DNA of 13,663 bases from Ruminococcus sp. UBA1828 (lineage in GTDB: Bacteria; Bacillota; Clostridia; Oscillospirales; Ruminococcaceae). Numbering within the stretch: the stretch's first letter is position 1; each line of letters starts with the position of its first letter. The notes below the pieces were generated by a model. That model was not told the origin of the DNA. It made no database searches and saw only the letters and a list, made by a program, of their open reading frames with translations. The translations under genes were made by a program, and so were the position numbers. Below, one piece after another: positions 1-7,302 of this stretch. The stretch lies in NCBI GenBank assembly GCA_002338885.1, contig DDJI01000044.1, forward strand, positions 3,382-17,044, in the 5' to 3' direction.

Positions 1-8
1 GCGTACCG

Positions 9-1421
9 TTAAAGGGTTTCTACCTTTATAAGGTTGGTGTTTCCGGACGTGCCGTTTGTCATGCCGCCGGTTACTACAATCTTTTCGCCGCTCTTGAGTC
101 CGAATACGTCCTTAGCTATCCTCTTGGCGGTGTAGAACAAAACATCGGTAGAATCGTAGTATTCGCAAACGTAAGGTGTTACGCCCCATGAAAGAGACAG
201 CTTGCGGCAGGTCTTTTCGTTTGTGGTGATACCCAAAATGTCAACGGGGGATCTGAAGCGGGAAACCATTCTTGCGGTCATTCCGGAAAGGGAGCATACC
301 GCTATCGCCTTTGCGTCTACGTCAATAGCCATTCCGCATGTTGCATGAGATATTGCGTCTACGGTGTTCTTTATCTTAAACTCCGATGTTCTGAAGAGCT
401 TTGTGTAATCTATGCTCTTTTCGGTCGTCTCGGCGATTCTCGCCATTGTCTTTACCGCAAGAACAGGGTATTTGCCCGCAGCGGTTTCTCCGGAAAGCAT
501 TACGGCGCTTGTTCCGTCGTAAACGGCGTTTGCAACGTCTGATGTCTCAGCTCTTGTGGGGCGGGGATTGTGTATCATGGATTCGAGCATTTCGGTAGCG
601 GTGATGACGCGCTTGCCGAGCAGTCTGCACTTGGTTATGAGCTTTTTCTGTATGGCGGGGAGCTTTTCAAACGGGATTTCAACACCCATGTCTCCTCTGC
701 CTATCATTATGCCGTCGCACTCCTGGCATATGTCCTCGATGTTGTCCACGCCTGCCTGGTTTTCGATCTTTGCAATGAGGTCTATGTCCGAGCCGCCGTT
801 TTCTTCAAGGAAGCTCTTGAGGTCTATCATGTCCTGTCTGCATGAAACAAAGGAGCATGCGACAAAGTCAACGTCGTTTTCGATTCCGAAGAGCAAGTCC
901 GACTTGTCCTGATCGCTCAGATATTTCTGCTTTAACAGCTTGGTGGGGAAGCTCATCGACTTGTTGTTTGAAAGCTCTCCGCCTTCCTTTACGACTGTGT
1001 ACACCCTTGTTCCGTCTGTGCCCGTCACTTCAAATGACAAAAGACCGTTGTTCAAAAGTGTGATGTCTCCCGGCTCAAGCTCGTGAGCAAGCTCCTTGTA
1101 GTTTACCGACACCTGGGTTTCGTCGCCTGTGACCTCTTCGGTGGTGAAGATAAATTCATCGCCTGAGTTTAAAAATACACTTCCGTTTTCAAACGCCCTT
1201 ATTCTGTACTCGGGGCCTTTTGTGTCGAGCATGATTCCGATGGGGAGGTTCAGCTCTGCTCTGAGTTTTTTGATAAGGTTTATCTTCTGAAGATGATCCT
1301 CATGCGTTCCGTGGGAGAAGTTGAGCCTCGCAACATTCATGCCGGCAAGCATAAGCTGTCTCAGCGTCTCCTCGTCCTGACAAGCAGGGCCTATCGTGCA
1401 AATGATTTTGGTCTTTCTCAT
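9..1421 (-). CDS. pyk: Pyruvate kinase
   Basis: Converts phosphoenolpyruvate and ADP to pyruvate and ATP, the last step of glycolysis, in the cytosol. The 470-residue protein has the full family layout: N-terminal start of the barrel with the R32/N34/S36 stretch, MLDTKGPEYRI at about 64-74, the active-site signature around K218-E220 (IAKIENQAGV), GRGDMGVEIP at 241-250, and ATEMLESMIHNPRPTRAE at 275-292, ending in the usual C-terminal NTNLIKVE. It lacks the extra C-terminal PEP-utiliser-like domain of Bacillus enzymes. Several usually fixed positions differ: the B-domain DDG is NNG at 124-126, KGVN(L/V)P is KSMSFP at 154-159, and ARGDLG is GRGDMG. It starts at ATG 1419-1421 after a GAAAGGA site at about 1431-1437. 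Only 20 nt separate it from the upstream fucosidase, so it is cotranscribed. The stop lies 8 nt from the window edge, so any terminator is outside. Confidence 0.96.
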   Translation of the reverse strand: MRKTKIICTIGPACQDEETLRQLMLAGMNVARLNFSHGTHEDHLQKINLIKKLRAELNLPIGIMLDTKGPEYRIRAFENGSVFLNSGDEFIFTTEEVTGDETQVSVNYKELAHELEPGDITLLNNGLLSFEVTGTDGTRVYTVVKEGGELSNNKSMSFPTKLLKQKYLSDQDKSDLLFGIENDVDFVACSFVSCRQDMIDLKSFLEENGGSDIDLIAKIENQAGVDNIEDICQECDGIMIGRGDMGVEIPFEKLPAIQKKLITKCRLLGKRVITATEMLESMIHNPRPTRAETSDVANAVYDGTSAVMLSGETAAGKYPVLAVKTMARIAETTEKSIDYTKLFRTSEFKIKNTVDAISHATCGMAIDVDAKAIAVCSLSGMTARMVSRFRSPVDILGITTNEKTCRKLSLSWGVTPYVCEYYDSTDVLFYTAKRIAKDVFGLKSGEKIVVTGGMTNGTSGNTNLIKVETL

Positions 1422-1441
1422 TATTCATTTTCCTTTCAAGT

Positions 1442-2917
1442 TTAGTCTACAGTTATTTTAAACACGAGCGGGTCTACATCGTTTTCGCCTTTCGCATCGC
1501 ATAAAACAATCTTAAGTCCTTTGTCGCTGCGCGACCACTTTTCCACCTTGTCGTTTCCGAGGGCGGATATGTCCTTTATTATTCCGTGAAACACCGGCTT
1601 TACCGCAGAGTTGCCCTGCGCAAATGATTTTATGTCAAACTCTCGGCATCCGGACGGGTTGAGGCAGATAGCATAAACCGCGTCGCCGTTCACCGTAAAG
1701 CGTATGTCACGGCTTGTGTACGGCTTTGCTCCCGCATCGGTAAATTGTCCTTCTTCTATGGCTGTCGGACCTTCGGCGGATTCACGCCACAGCTTGCATC
1801 CGTATATCGCCTCACCGTTTACCTTGAGCCAGCTGCCTATCTGTCTTAGTATGTCTTCATCCTCTTTGGGTATTGTTCCGTCAGACTTCGGGCCGACATT
1901 TAAAAGCAGCCGTCCGTTCTTTGAAACTATATCGCAAAGGTCTCTTATTATCTGTGTTGAGGTTTTGTACGAATTTGCATTTGTGTAGCACCACGAGTTG
2001 TTTGCAACGGCCGTGTCGGTTTGCCATATATATGGCTTAGCATCCGCAAACTGTCCGCGCTCTATGTCTACAACCGCAGTTCCGAACTCAAATGCATCGT
2101 GCTTGTAGTTTATAACTACGCCTTCGCCCCACTCCTCGGCACGATTATAATAGTACGCCGCAAATTTCTTTAAATACGGCTTTACAGCGCTGTGATGTAT
2201 CCACCAGTCGAAGTATACGAGCTTGGGACGATACTTGTCAACTATTTCGCAGCACCTCTCGAGCCAGTCTTCAAGGTATTCCTGCGACGGTGTGGGCTGT
2301 GAGAATATATCCTGATGGTCAGCTTCCGGCATCGACGGCCAGTAGAAATCCCCGCGCCTTAGCGGCTCTTTTATATCGGATGGGAACTCTTTTCCGTGAC
2401 CCATAAAGAACCAATGCTCCACGCGGTGGCTTGAGGCGCAGTTTTTAAGCCCGAGCCTGTTAAACTCTCGCGACAGCTCTCCTAAAACATCGCGCTTAGG
2501 ACCCATTTCAGCCGCGTTCCAATGCGATAGCTCGCTTTTGTACATCTGAAATCCGTCGTGATGCTCCGCAACCGGAACTACATACTGCGCACCAGCATCC
2601 TTAAACAGCTCCGCCCACTTTTTCGGGTCGAAGTTTTCAGCTTTGAACATCGGTATGAAGTCCTTGTAACCGAAGTGCTCATGGTCGCCGTACGTCTTAA
2701 TGTGGTGCTCATACTCCGCTGAGCCCTTTATGTACATGTTTCGCGGGTACCATTCGTTTGCAAACGCCGGAACAGAGTACACGCCCCAGTGAATGAATAT
2801 GCCAAACTTTGCGTCAACGTACCACTGCGGAACGTGGTACTGCTGAAGTGACTTCCAGTTGTCTTTGTACTTGCCGTGCTTTATCACGTCGTCTATTACT
2901 TCAAGATATTTGTCCAT
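1442..2917 (-). CDS. Alpha-L-fucosidase, GH29 family, intracellular
   Basis: Predicted to release terminal alpha-L-fucose from oligosaccharides by the retaining GH29 mechanism. The 491-residue protein carries the family landmarks: FGIFIHWGVYSVPAFANEWY at 38-57, EHHDGF at 118-123, WNAAEMGPKRDVLGEL at 133-148, the probable nucleophile D237 in VYFDWW, and LLNVGPKSDGTIP at 338-350. A beta-rich C-terminal domain follows from about 395. The nucleophile context is YFDWW rather than the more common WFDGG, which suggests a particular subgroup. No signal peptide is visible, so it should act in the cytosol on imported fucosylated oligosaccharides. The start ATG 2915-2917 follows GAAAGGTGAT at about 2923-2932. 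It is the first gene of an operon with pyk. Which linkage it cleaves cannot be told from sequence; the family call is secure. Confidence 0.93.
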   Translation of the reverse strand: MDKYLEVIDDVIKHGKYKDNWKSLQQYHVPQWYVDAKFGIFIHWGVYSVPAFANEWYPRNMYIKGSAEYEHHIKTYGDHEHFGYKDFIPMFKAENFDPKKWAELFKDAGAQYVVPVAEHHDGFQMYKSELSHWNAAEMGPKRDVLGELSREFNRLGLKNCASSHRVEHWFFMGHGKEFPSDIKEPLRRGDFYWPSMPEADHQDIFSQPTPSQEYLEDWLERCCEIVDKYRPKLVYFDWWIHHSAVKPYLKKFAAYYYNRAEEWGEGVVINYKHDAFEFGTAVVDIERGQFADAKPYIWQTDTAVANNSWCYTNANSYKTSTQIIRDLCDIVSKNGRLLLNVGPKSDGTIPKEDEDILRQIGSWLKVNGEAIYGCKLWRESAEGPTAIEEGQFTDAGAKPYTSRDIRFTVNGDAVYAICLNPSGCREFDIKSFAQGNSAVKPVFHGIIKDISALGNDKVEKWSRSDKGLKIVLCDAKGENDVDPLVFKITVD

Positions 2918-2986
2918 GGCGCATCACCTTTCACATTGCACTTTTCACGCGCTTTGCGGCATGATCCGTCTGCATATACCTAAGAA

Positions 2987-3015
2987 ATTATATCAGCCGG
3001 CATGATAAAATGCAA
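2987..3015 (-). promoter_or_regulatory. Sigma-A promoter of the fucosidase-pyk operon
   Basis: On the minus strand TTGCAT (3010-3015) and TATAAT (2987-2992) are separated by exactly 17 nt. Transcription should begin near 2980, giving a leader of about 60 nt before the fucosidase ATG. It sits between the fucosidase and the GNAT stop codon at 3054. No hairpin terminator is seen there, so read-through from the upstream operon is also possible. Confidence 0.8.
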
Positions 3016-3053
3016 TAAATTTTTTGTATGTTATTATAGAATTAACATTGGGA

Positions 3054-3500
3054 TTATAAATCCTTATACATCTGCATGTAGTCGAGCTTTTTGTATCCGT
3101 GTCTGTAGTATAAAGCTGCGGCGCGCTCATTCTCCGGCTCCGTCTCAAGCCTGATTCTGTTGGCGGGGTAGAGCTTTTCCACCATGTCAAGAAAACGTCC
3201 GCCGATTCCTTTTCCGCGCGAGTTTTCCCTTAAATACAGCTCTTCAATCCACACGGTCAATCCGCCGGTTTCATGCGTGAACATCTTGTTTATCAGTCCG
3301 TATCCTAAAATTTCAGAGCCGCTGTCAAATATGTAGCACTCAAGGTAGTCGTTTGAACGCATGAGCTCGTTGAATGCGTTCTCGTGATACTGCGGCTTGA
3401 TATCGGACAAAACCGCGTCTGAGGAGTAAAACTCCTTTGACATCTTTAAAAATTCCTCTTTATCATCAATCGTTATCTTTCTTATGTTTACGTTAGACAT
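3054..3500 (-). CDS. GNAT family N-acetyltransferase
   Basis: Small cytosolic acetyl-CoA-dependent acyltransferase of 148 residues, the normal length for a single GNAT domain. The acetyl-CoA pyrophosphate-binding motif A is RGKGIG at 95-100, preceded by the beta-4 strand WIEELYL at 84-90. The NERAAALYYRHGYKKL stretch at 124-139 is the typical motif B with the Tyr-bearing helix. The start ATG 3498-3500 has AAAGGAT six nt upstream. The start overlaps the end of the M42 peptidase by 8 nt, so the two are translationally coupled. The substrate cannot be told; the pairing with a peptidase allows acetylation of an amino acid, peptide or amine, but that is inference. Confidence 0.9.
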   Translation of the reverse strand: MSNVNIRKITIDDKEEFLKMSKEFYSSDAVLSDIKPQYHENAFNELMRSNDYLECYIFDSGSEILGYGLINKMFTHETGGLTVWIEELYLRENSRGKGIGGRFLDMVEKLYPANRIRLETEPENERAAALYYRHGYKKLDYMQMYKDL

Positions 3501-4566
3501 ATAAGTATCCTTTCAAAACCTTTAGTGTGTTGTATACGCCGTCGATGTGGCTTCTTTCATATCCGTGGCTTGCATACACTCCCGAGCCTATAAGGCCGTG
3601 CCTTATGTCCACGCCCGACTGCAAAGTGGCTTCGACGTCAGAGCCGTAATGCGGGTACACATCAACTGCGTAATCTGCTTTTTCACGCTTTGCAGCGTCT
3701 ATCAGCTTTGAGACAACCGCATAGCTGTACGGCCCTCCGGAATCTTTTGCGCATATAGACACCATGCGCTCAGTGCATTCAAGCCCGTCGCCGACGCATC
3801 CCATGTCAACGCTTATAGCCTCAGTTGTGCCCCACGGCACGTTTGCGGAGCCGCCGTGACCCACTTCCTCGTACACAGTCACATGTATGTAAACCTTTCT
3901 TTGCAGCTTTGCGCCGCTGTCCTTAATAAACTTTGCAAACGCAAGAAGTATTCCTACCGACAGCTTGTCGTCGAGAAAGCGGGATTTTATGTATCCCGAT
4001 TCCGTAACCCTTGTTCTCGGGTCAAAGCAAACTATGTCGCCGGTGTTTATTCCGAGCGCCTTGACGTCGTCTTTGGAGTTTACATTCTCATCTATGACGA
4101 CCTCCGTTGTGTCAAAGCTGCGCTTTGCGGTGCTGTAATCGGAGTTTACGTGTACGCTTGCATTGCAAAGCTGCAATGTGCCCTCATACACCTTTCCGCT
4201 CCTTGTGTATATTCTGACGTTTTCGGTTTCGCCGTTGTCTGCCTTCATTCCGCCCAAAGGCGTGAGCCTGAGCCTGCCGCTTGGCTTTATCTGTGCAATC
4301 ATTCCGCCGAGCGTGTCGGTGTGCGCCTCAAGCAGCAATGCGTCGCTGTCGATTTTGCCGCCAAGGCAAATGAGCACGCCGCCCTTTTGAGTTTTTTTCG
4401 CCTCAAATCCAAGCGCCTCAAACTCGTTTTTCACCCATTCGGCTGCGCTGTCGGTAAACCCTGTGGGGCTGTCTATTTTAAGCAGTTCGCAAGTCTTTTT
4501 TACCGCAAAATCAGCATACGACCTGTCCATACCGCCGGTGACATTTGTATTTGAAATCTCGCTCAT
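3493..4566 (-). CDS. M42 family metallopeptidase (glutamyl aminopeptidase/endoglucanase-like)
   Basis: Two-metal, cytosolic aminopeptidase of the M42 family, which usually forms a tetrahedral dodecamer that trims peptides. With the start chosen here it has 357 residues, the usual length. Metal and catalytic residues are visible: H82 and D84 in EAHTDTLGG, D199/D200 in RFLDDKLS, catalytic and metal Glu E233/E234 in VYEEVGHGG, D254 in SVDMGCVGD, and H334 in YASHGYERSH. The frame stays open to a GTG at 4590, but ATG 4564-4566 is preferred because AGGAGG (4575-4580) lies eight nt upstream of it. Older names in this family (endoglucanase, CelM) are misleading. The substrate preference is unknown. 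It is first in a two-gene operon with the GNAT gene. Confidence 0.93.
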   Translation of the reverse strand: MSEISNTNVTGGMDRSYADFAVKKTCELLKIDSPTGFTDSAAEWVKNEFEALGFEAKKTQKGGVLICLGGKIDSDALLLEAHTDTLGGMIAQIKPSGRLRLTPLGGMKADNGETENVRIYTRSGKVYEGTLQLCNASVHVNSDYSTAKRSFDTTEVVIDENVNSKDDVKALGINTGDIVCFDPRTRVTESGYIKSRFLDDKLSVGILLAFAKFIKDSGAKLQRKVYIHVTVYEEVGHGGSANVPWGTTEAISVDMGCVGDGLECTERMVSICAKDSGGPYSYAVVSKLIDAAKREKADYAVDVYPHYGSDVEATLQSGVDIRHGLIGSGVYASHGYERSHIDGVYNTLKVLKGYLYV

Positions 4567-4574
4567 AATTAAGT

Positions 4575-4580
4575 CCTCCT
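4575..4580 (-). promoter_or_regulatory. Ribosome binding site fixing the M42 peptidase start
   Basis: A perfect AGGAGG on the minus strand lies eight nt before ATG 4566. It lies downstream of the alternative GTG start at 4590, which makes the longer form unlikely. Confidence 0.85.
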
Positions 4581-4607
4581 GCGAAAACACTTATTATCTC
4601 ATTATGT

Positions 4608-4636
4608 ATTCTATCATCAAGCAGCTGAAATAGCAA
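4608..4636 (-). promoter_or_regulatory. Sigma-A promoter of the M42-GNAT operon
   Basis: On the minus strand TTGCTA (4631-4636) and TAGAAT (4608-4613) are spaced by 17 nt. Transcription should start near 4601, about 35 nt before the peptidase ATG. Confidence 0.7.
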
Positions 4637-4637
4637 G

Positions 4638-4652
4638 CCCGATTTGATCGGG
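4638..4652. repeat. Perfect inverted repeat upstream of the M42 promoter
   Basis: CCCGAT-TTG-ATCGGG is a perfect 6-bp inverted repeat with a 3-nt centre. It lies one base upstream of the minus-strand -35 box, where an activator or repressor could bind. No T-run follows on either strand, so it is not a typical terminator. The binding protein is unknown. Confidence 0.45.
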
Positions 4653-4684
4653 AAAACATCATTATTTTGTTTATGATTTGAGTA

Positions 4685-4713
4685 TGGCTTTTGCACGATA
4701 AGAAAGCTATAAT
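4685..4713 (+). promoter_or_regulatory. Possible promoter of the sigma factor operon
   Basis: A perfect TATAAT at 4708-4713 has a poor -35 match (TGGCTT, 4685-4690) at 17 nt. A weak -35 would suit an activated or autoregulated promoter. A 14-bp A6-TA-T6 palindrome at 4719-4732 lies just downstream. The evidence is mainly the -10 box. Confidence 0.35.
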
Positions 4714-4794
4714 TAAATAAAAAATATTTTTTGATGTAGTGTTTCTTTGCTCAGGCGTAGTATATGTTTGAAGCCGGAAAGGAGGCGACAGGTG

Positions 4795-5352
4795 ATGGAG
4801 GACGAAAAAATCATAGAGCTGTTTTTTGAGCGCTCGGAGCAGGGCATAAAAGAGCTTGACAAAAAATACGGATCTGCATGCCGCAAACTCTCATACAGCA
4901 TCGTAAACGACTTGCAGGACGCAAAAGAATGCGTAAACTACGCATACTTAGGGGCATGGAACGCCATCCCTCCCGAAAAGCCGAACCCGCTCGTGTCCTA
5001 CATTTTAAAGATAGTCCGCAACATATCGCTTAAATGCTTCAGCTACAAACATGCCGAAAAGAGAAACAGCAGCTACACCGTTGCAATGAGCGAACTTCAG
5101 AGCTGCCTCTCAGACAGCGAAAGCGTTGAAGGCGAGATAGAGGCAAGGGAGCTTGCGAAGATTATCGAGGGATTTTTGGACACGCTCACAGTTGAAAACC
5201 GTGTCATTTTCATGCGCCGCTATTGGTATGCCGACAGCTATAAGGACATAGCGGAGCTTGTAGGGATGACAGAGAAAAACATCTCTGTCCGATTAGCACG
5301 CATTCGCAACAAGATGAAAGAGTATCTTACAGAAAGAGAGGTATTTGTATGA
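4795..5352 (+). CDS. RNA polymerase sigma factor, sigma-70/ECF-like
   Basis: Alternative sigma factor of 185 residues with only the two ECF regions. Region 2 covers about 22-90 and includes NDLQDAKECVNYAYLGAWNA at 38-57. Region 4 covers about 127-176 and has a helix-turn-helix in SYKDIAELVGMTEKNISVRL at 148-167. It directs RNA polymerase to a regulon that cannot be read from this window. ATG 4795 is chosen; the in-frame GTG directly before it (4792) is a close alternative, since AAAGGAGG at 4778-4785 would serve both. The next gene begins with an ATGA overlap at 5349-5352, the usual arrangement for a sigma factor and its membrane-bound regulator. This group is common in Clostridia as paralogues paired with varied single-pass membrane proteins. 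Confidence 0.9.
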   Translation: MEDEKIIELFFERSEQGIKELDKKYGSACRKLSYSIVNDLQDAKECVNYAYLGAWNAIPPEKPNPLVSYILKIVRNISLKCFSYKHAEKRNSSYTVAMSELQSCLSDSESVEGEIEARELAKIIEGFLDTLTVENRVIFMRRYWYADSYKDIAELVGMTEKNISVRLARIRNKMKEYLTEREVFV

Positions 5353-5918
5353 GTGCGAATAAGTTTTCGGAAGCCATGGGCGAAATTGATGAGAAGTACG
5401 TCGATGAAGCTTTTAGCTATAAAAAGAAGGCAAAAAAGAACGGATGGGTAAAGTGGTGCGCCGCCGCGGCCTGCATATGCCTTGTGGCGGTGGGAGCAGC
5501 AATGCTTACACATAACGGCAGCGTTGAGCCAAGCCCCGAACCCGTTGAAACTCCCAATCCGTTTGTAACCGTCACATCAGCAAGCGAAATGGAAGAATAT
5601 CTTGACTTTGAAGTTCCGGAGCTTGATAAAGACGTGGAATCTTACACGGTGTTAGTAATAGACAGCTATCCAACGATGGGTCAGATAGTGTACGCTGACG
5701 GCTCGAGATTCCGCATCCAATACGGAAGTGAGGATATAAGCGGAATTTACGGAGGCACGCTGGTGGAGACTAAGGACATAGACGGCGTGAAGGTCAGCTA
5801 TTATAAATACTCGGATACGACATACGCTATATGGGAAGAAAACGGCTTTTCATTCAGCTATCAGTATGTTGACGGCGACAGCTCGGGCATAGAGGATATA
5901 ATCAGACAGTTTAAGTAG
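5349..5918 (+). CDS. Putative anti-sigma factor, single-pass membrane protein
   Basis: A 189-residue protein with a charged cytosolic N-terminus (1-35, starting SANKFSEAMGEIDEKYVDEA), one membrane helix at about 36-53 and an outside domain of about 135 residues. A short proline-rich linker (PSPEPVETPNP) joins helix and domain. The N-terminal 'IDEKYVDEA' pattern followed by a Lys-rich stretch and a helix recurs in Clostridia proteins encoded directly after ECF sigma factors. The outer domain (SASEMEEYLDFEVPEL onward) resembles DUF4367-like domains. Translation is coupled to the sigma gene by a 4-nt overlap. The inferred job is to hold the sigma factor at the membrane and release it on an outside signal. 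No zinc-binding HxxxCxxC motif is present, so the role rests on position and layout. Confidence 0.7.
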   Translation: MSANKFSEAMGEIDEKYVDEAFSYKKKAKKNGWVKWCAAAACICLVAVGAAMLTHNGSVEPSPEPVETPNPFVTVTSASEMEEYLDFEVPELDKDVESYTVLVIDSYPTMGQIVYADGSRFRIQYGSEDISGIYGGTLVETKDIDGVKVSYYKYSDTTYAIWEENGFSFSYQYVDGDSSGIEDIIRQFK

Positions 5919-5925
5919 CATGTAA

Positions 5926-5957
5926 AAAACGGACAGCCGGTTCAGGCTGTCCGTTTT
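5926..5957 (+). terminator. Rho-independent terminator of the sigma/anti-sigma operon
   Basis: A perfect 13-bp stem (AAAACGGACAGCC, 5926-5938, with its complement at 5945-5957) closes a 6-nt loop. T-rich sequence follows (GCTTTT). It begins 8 nt after the anti-sigma stop codon. Confidence 0.92.
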
Positions 5958-5983
5958 GCTTTTATATGCACAGTGAATATAAA

Positions 5984-6016
5984 AAACCGGCATGGCGTTT
6001 TATGCTCTGCCGGTTT
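5984..6016 (-). terminator. Rho-independent terminator of the membrane/lipid operon
   Basis: AAACCGGCA (5984-5992) pairs with TGCCGGTTT (6008-6016) across a 15-nt loop. On the minus strand the stem ends in a run of six T, which suits termination after the AI-2E-family gene. The plus strand is also T-rich after the stem, so it may act in both directions. Confidence 0.8.
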
Positions 6017-6080
6017 ATTTTTGTTTATTTGCAGCCGACTTGTGCAGCTTTTCGCTTTTGCACTTTCGGAGTTGTGCCGC

Positions 6081-7244
6081 TTACGATACATCAGGCTCGT
6101 CAGGGGAGCTGTCATCAACCTGCATCGTAAGACTTTTCTTTGACTTTATTCTCTCATCGGTGGCTTCCTTTAGCAAAGTGTATATTACAGCTGTCAGCGG
6201 GATAAAGAAGATTATTCCCACAAGTCCCAAGAGGTTGCCGCCGACAAGCGCCGCCACAAGCGTCCACAGCGCCGAAAGTCCCACTGGGTTTCCCACAACG
6301 TGAGGGTATATAAACTGCGTTTCAACAAACTGCACCACGAGGTATACCACAATGAACACAATCGTCTTTGACGGGTTGACTATAAGCGTCAAGAACGTTC
6401 CTATTGCAAAGGACGCGAACGCTCCTATATACGGAATGAACGCGAACACGGCCGCCAAGACAGACATCAGCGCAGCATAGGGGAGATTGAATATTGTGAG
6501 CGCTATGAATATGAGCGCGCCCAAAATTATAGCCTCCACGCACTGACCTGACAGGAACTTAGCATACGTTTCTCTTCCGAGCGACGCTATGTGCATGACC
6601 TTTTCTACATGTTTCGGTCTGCAATACGCATCCATCAGCTTTTTAAATTGTATGCTCAAAGTCTTTTTGCTGAAAAGCACATACACGGCGATTACCACGG
6701 CAAATGTTGCGGTCACAACTCCCGAGATAGTTGTAGTCGCCGCTCCTATTACGGTTGAAAGTATCGTTCCGCTGCCCGATATTACTCCGTTTATCAGGCT
6801 GGGTATGTCCGTTGTCTTGAGCCATGCCTCAAATCCCGATATATCTATGTTGTGCTCGTTTAGGAACTCTACCCACTCCGGCCACTTTTGCTGCAAAAGT
6901 GAGAACACGTTCTTTACCGATCTCACGATTTCCGGACCTGCAATCGTTCCCACAAGCGCAATCACGGCAACAATGATGATGATCACCGCAATTGTGCTGA
7001 ATTTTGTCACGGTCGATTCTTTCGGTTTGCGCTTTTTTGTCCTGAAAAAGTTGTTTATGATTTTTTCAAGCCCGCTTATCGGCACGTTGAGCACAAACGC
7101 CAGCATAAGGCCTATGAAAACCGGAAGTATCAGCATGACGACAGCGCGCAAAAAGCTTATGACGTCGCTTAAATTCATAAGCCCTACGAACAATACGACG
7201 CCGAAAGCTATAAGCAGCATCAGTTGTTTGATACTTCGGTTCAT
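6081..7244 (-). CDS. AI-2E family transporter (TqsA/PerM-like)
   Basis: A 387-residue polytopic membrane protein of the AI-2E transporter family. Hydrophobic segments run through the N-terminal hairpin (about 8-55), a segment near 78-103, and a C-terminal bundle. The family hallmark PYIGAF is followed by a hydrophobic stretch, the VQFVETQFIYPHVVGNPVG block and the ALVGGNLLGLVGIIFFIPL block. Members include TqsA, linked to AI-2 export, and others acting as Na+(Li+)/H+ antiporters, so 'AI-2 exporter' should not be assumed. The C-terminus is charged and cytosolic. ATG 7242-7244 is preceded by GAAAGGTG at about 7255-7262. It is the last gene of the operon, 58 nt after the PlsY-like gene, and is followed by the hairpin at 5984-6016. 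Confidence 0.9.
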   Translation of the reverse strand: MNRSIKQLMLLIAFGVVLFVGLMNLSDVISFLRAVVMLILPVFIGLMLAFVLNVPISGLEKIINNFFRTKKRKPKESTVTKFSTIAVIIIIVAVIALVGTIAGPEIVRSVKNVFSLLQQKWPEWVEFLNEHNIDISGFEAWLKTTDIPSLINGVISGSGTILSTVIGAATTTISGVVTATFAVVIAVYVLFSKKTLSIQFKKLMDAYCRPKHVEKVMHIASLGRETYAKFLSGQCVEAIILGALIFIALTIFNLPYAALMSVLAAVFAFIPYIGAFASFAIGTFLTLIVNPSKTIVFIVVYLVVQFVETQFIYPHVVGNPVGLSALWTLVAALVGGNLLGLVGIIFFIPLTAVIYTLLKEATDERIKSKKSLTMQVDDSSPDEPDVS

Positions 7245-7302
7245 ACCCTTAAAACACCTTTCGTTTTATAGTAAGCCGCCAGAATGCATATATCGGCCGG
7301 CG

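Noticed and set aside
3856..4554. Open frame of 232 codons on the plus strand
   Set aside because: It is a shadow of the M42 peptidase, whose metal ligands are all intact on the other strand.
4719..4732. A6-TA-T6 palindrome as a terminator or operator
   Set aside because: It is an AT-only stretch with no stable stem. It is more likely a curved or melting-prone region downstream of the possible sigma-operon promoter.
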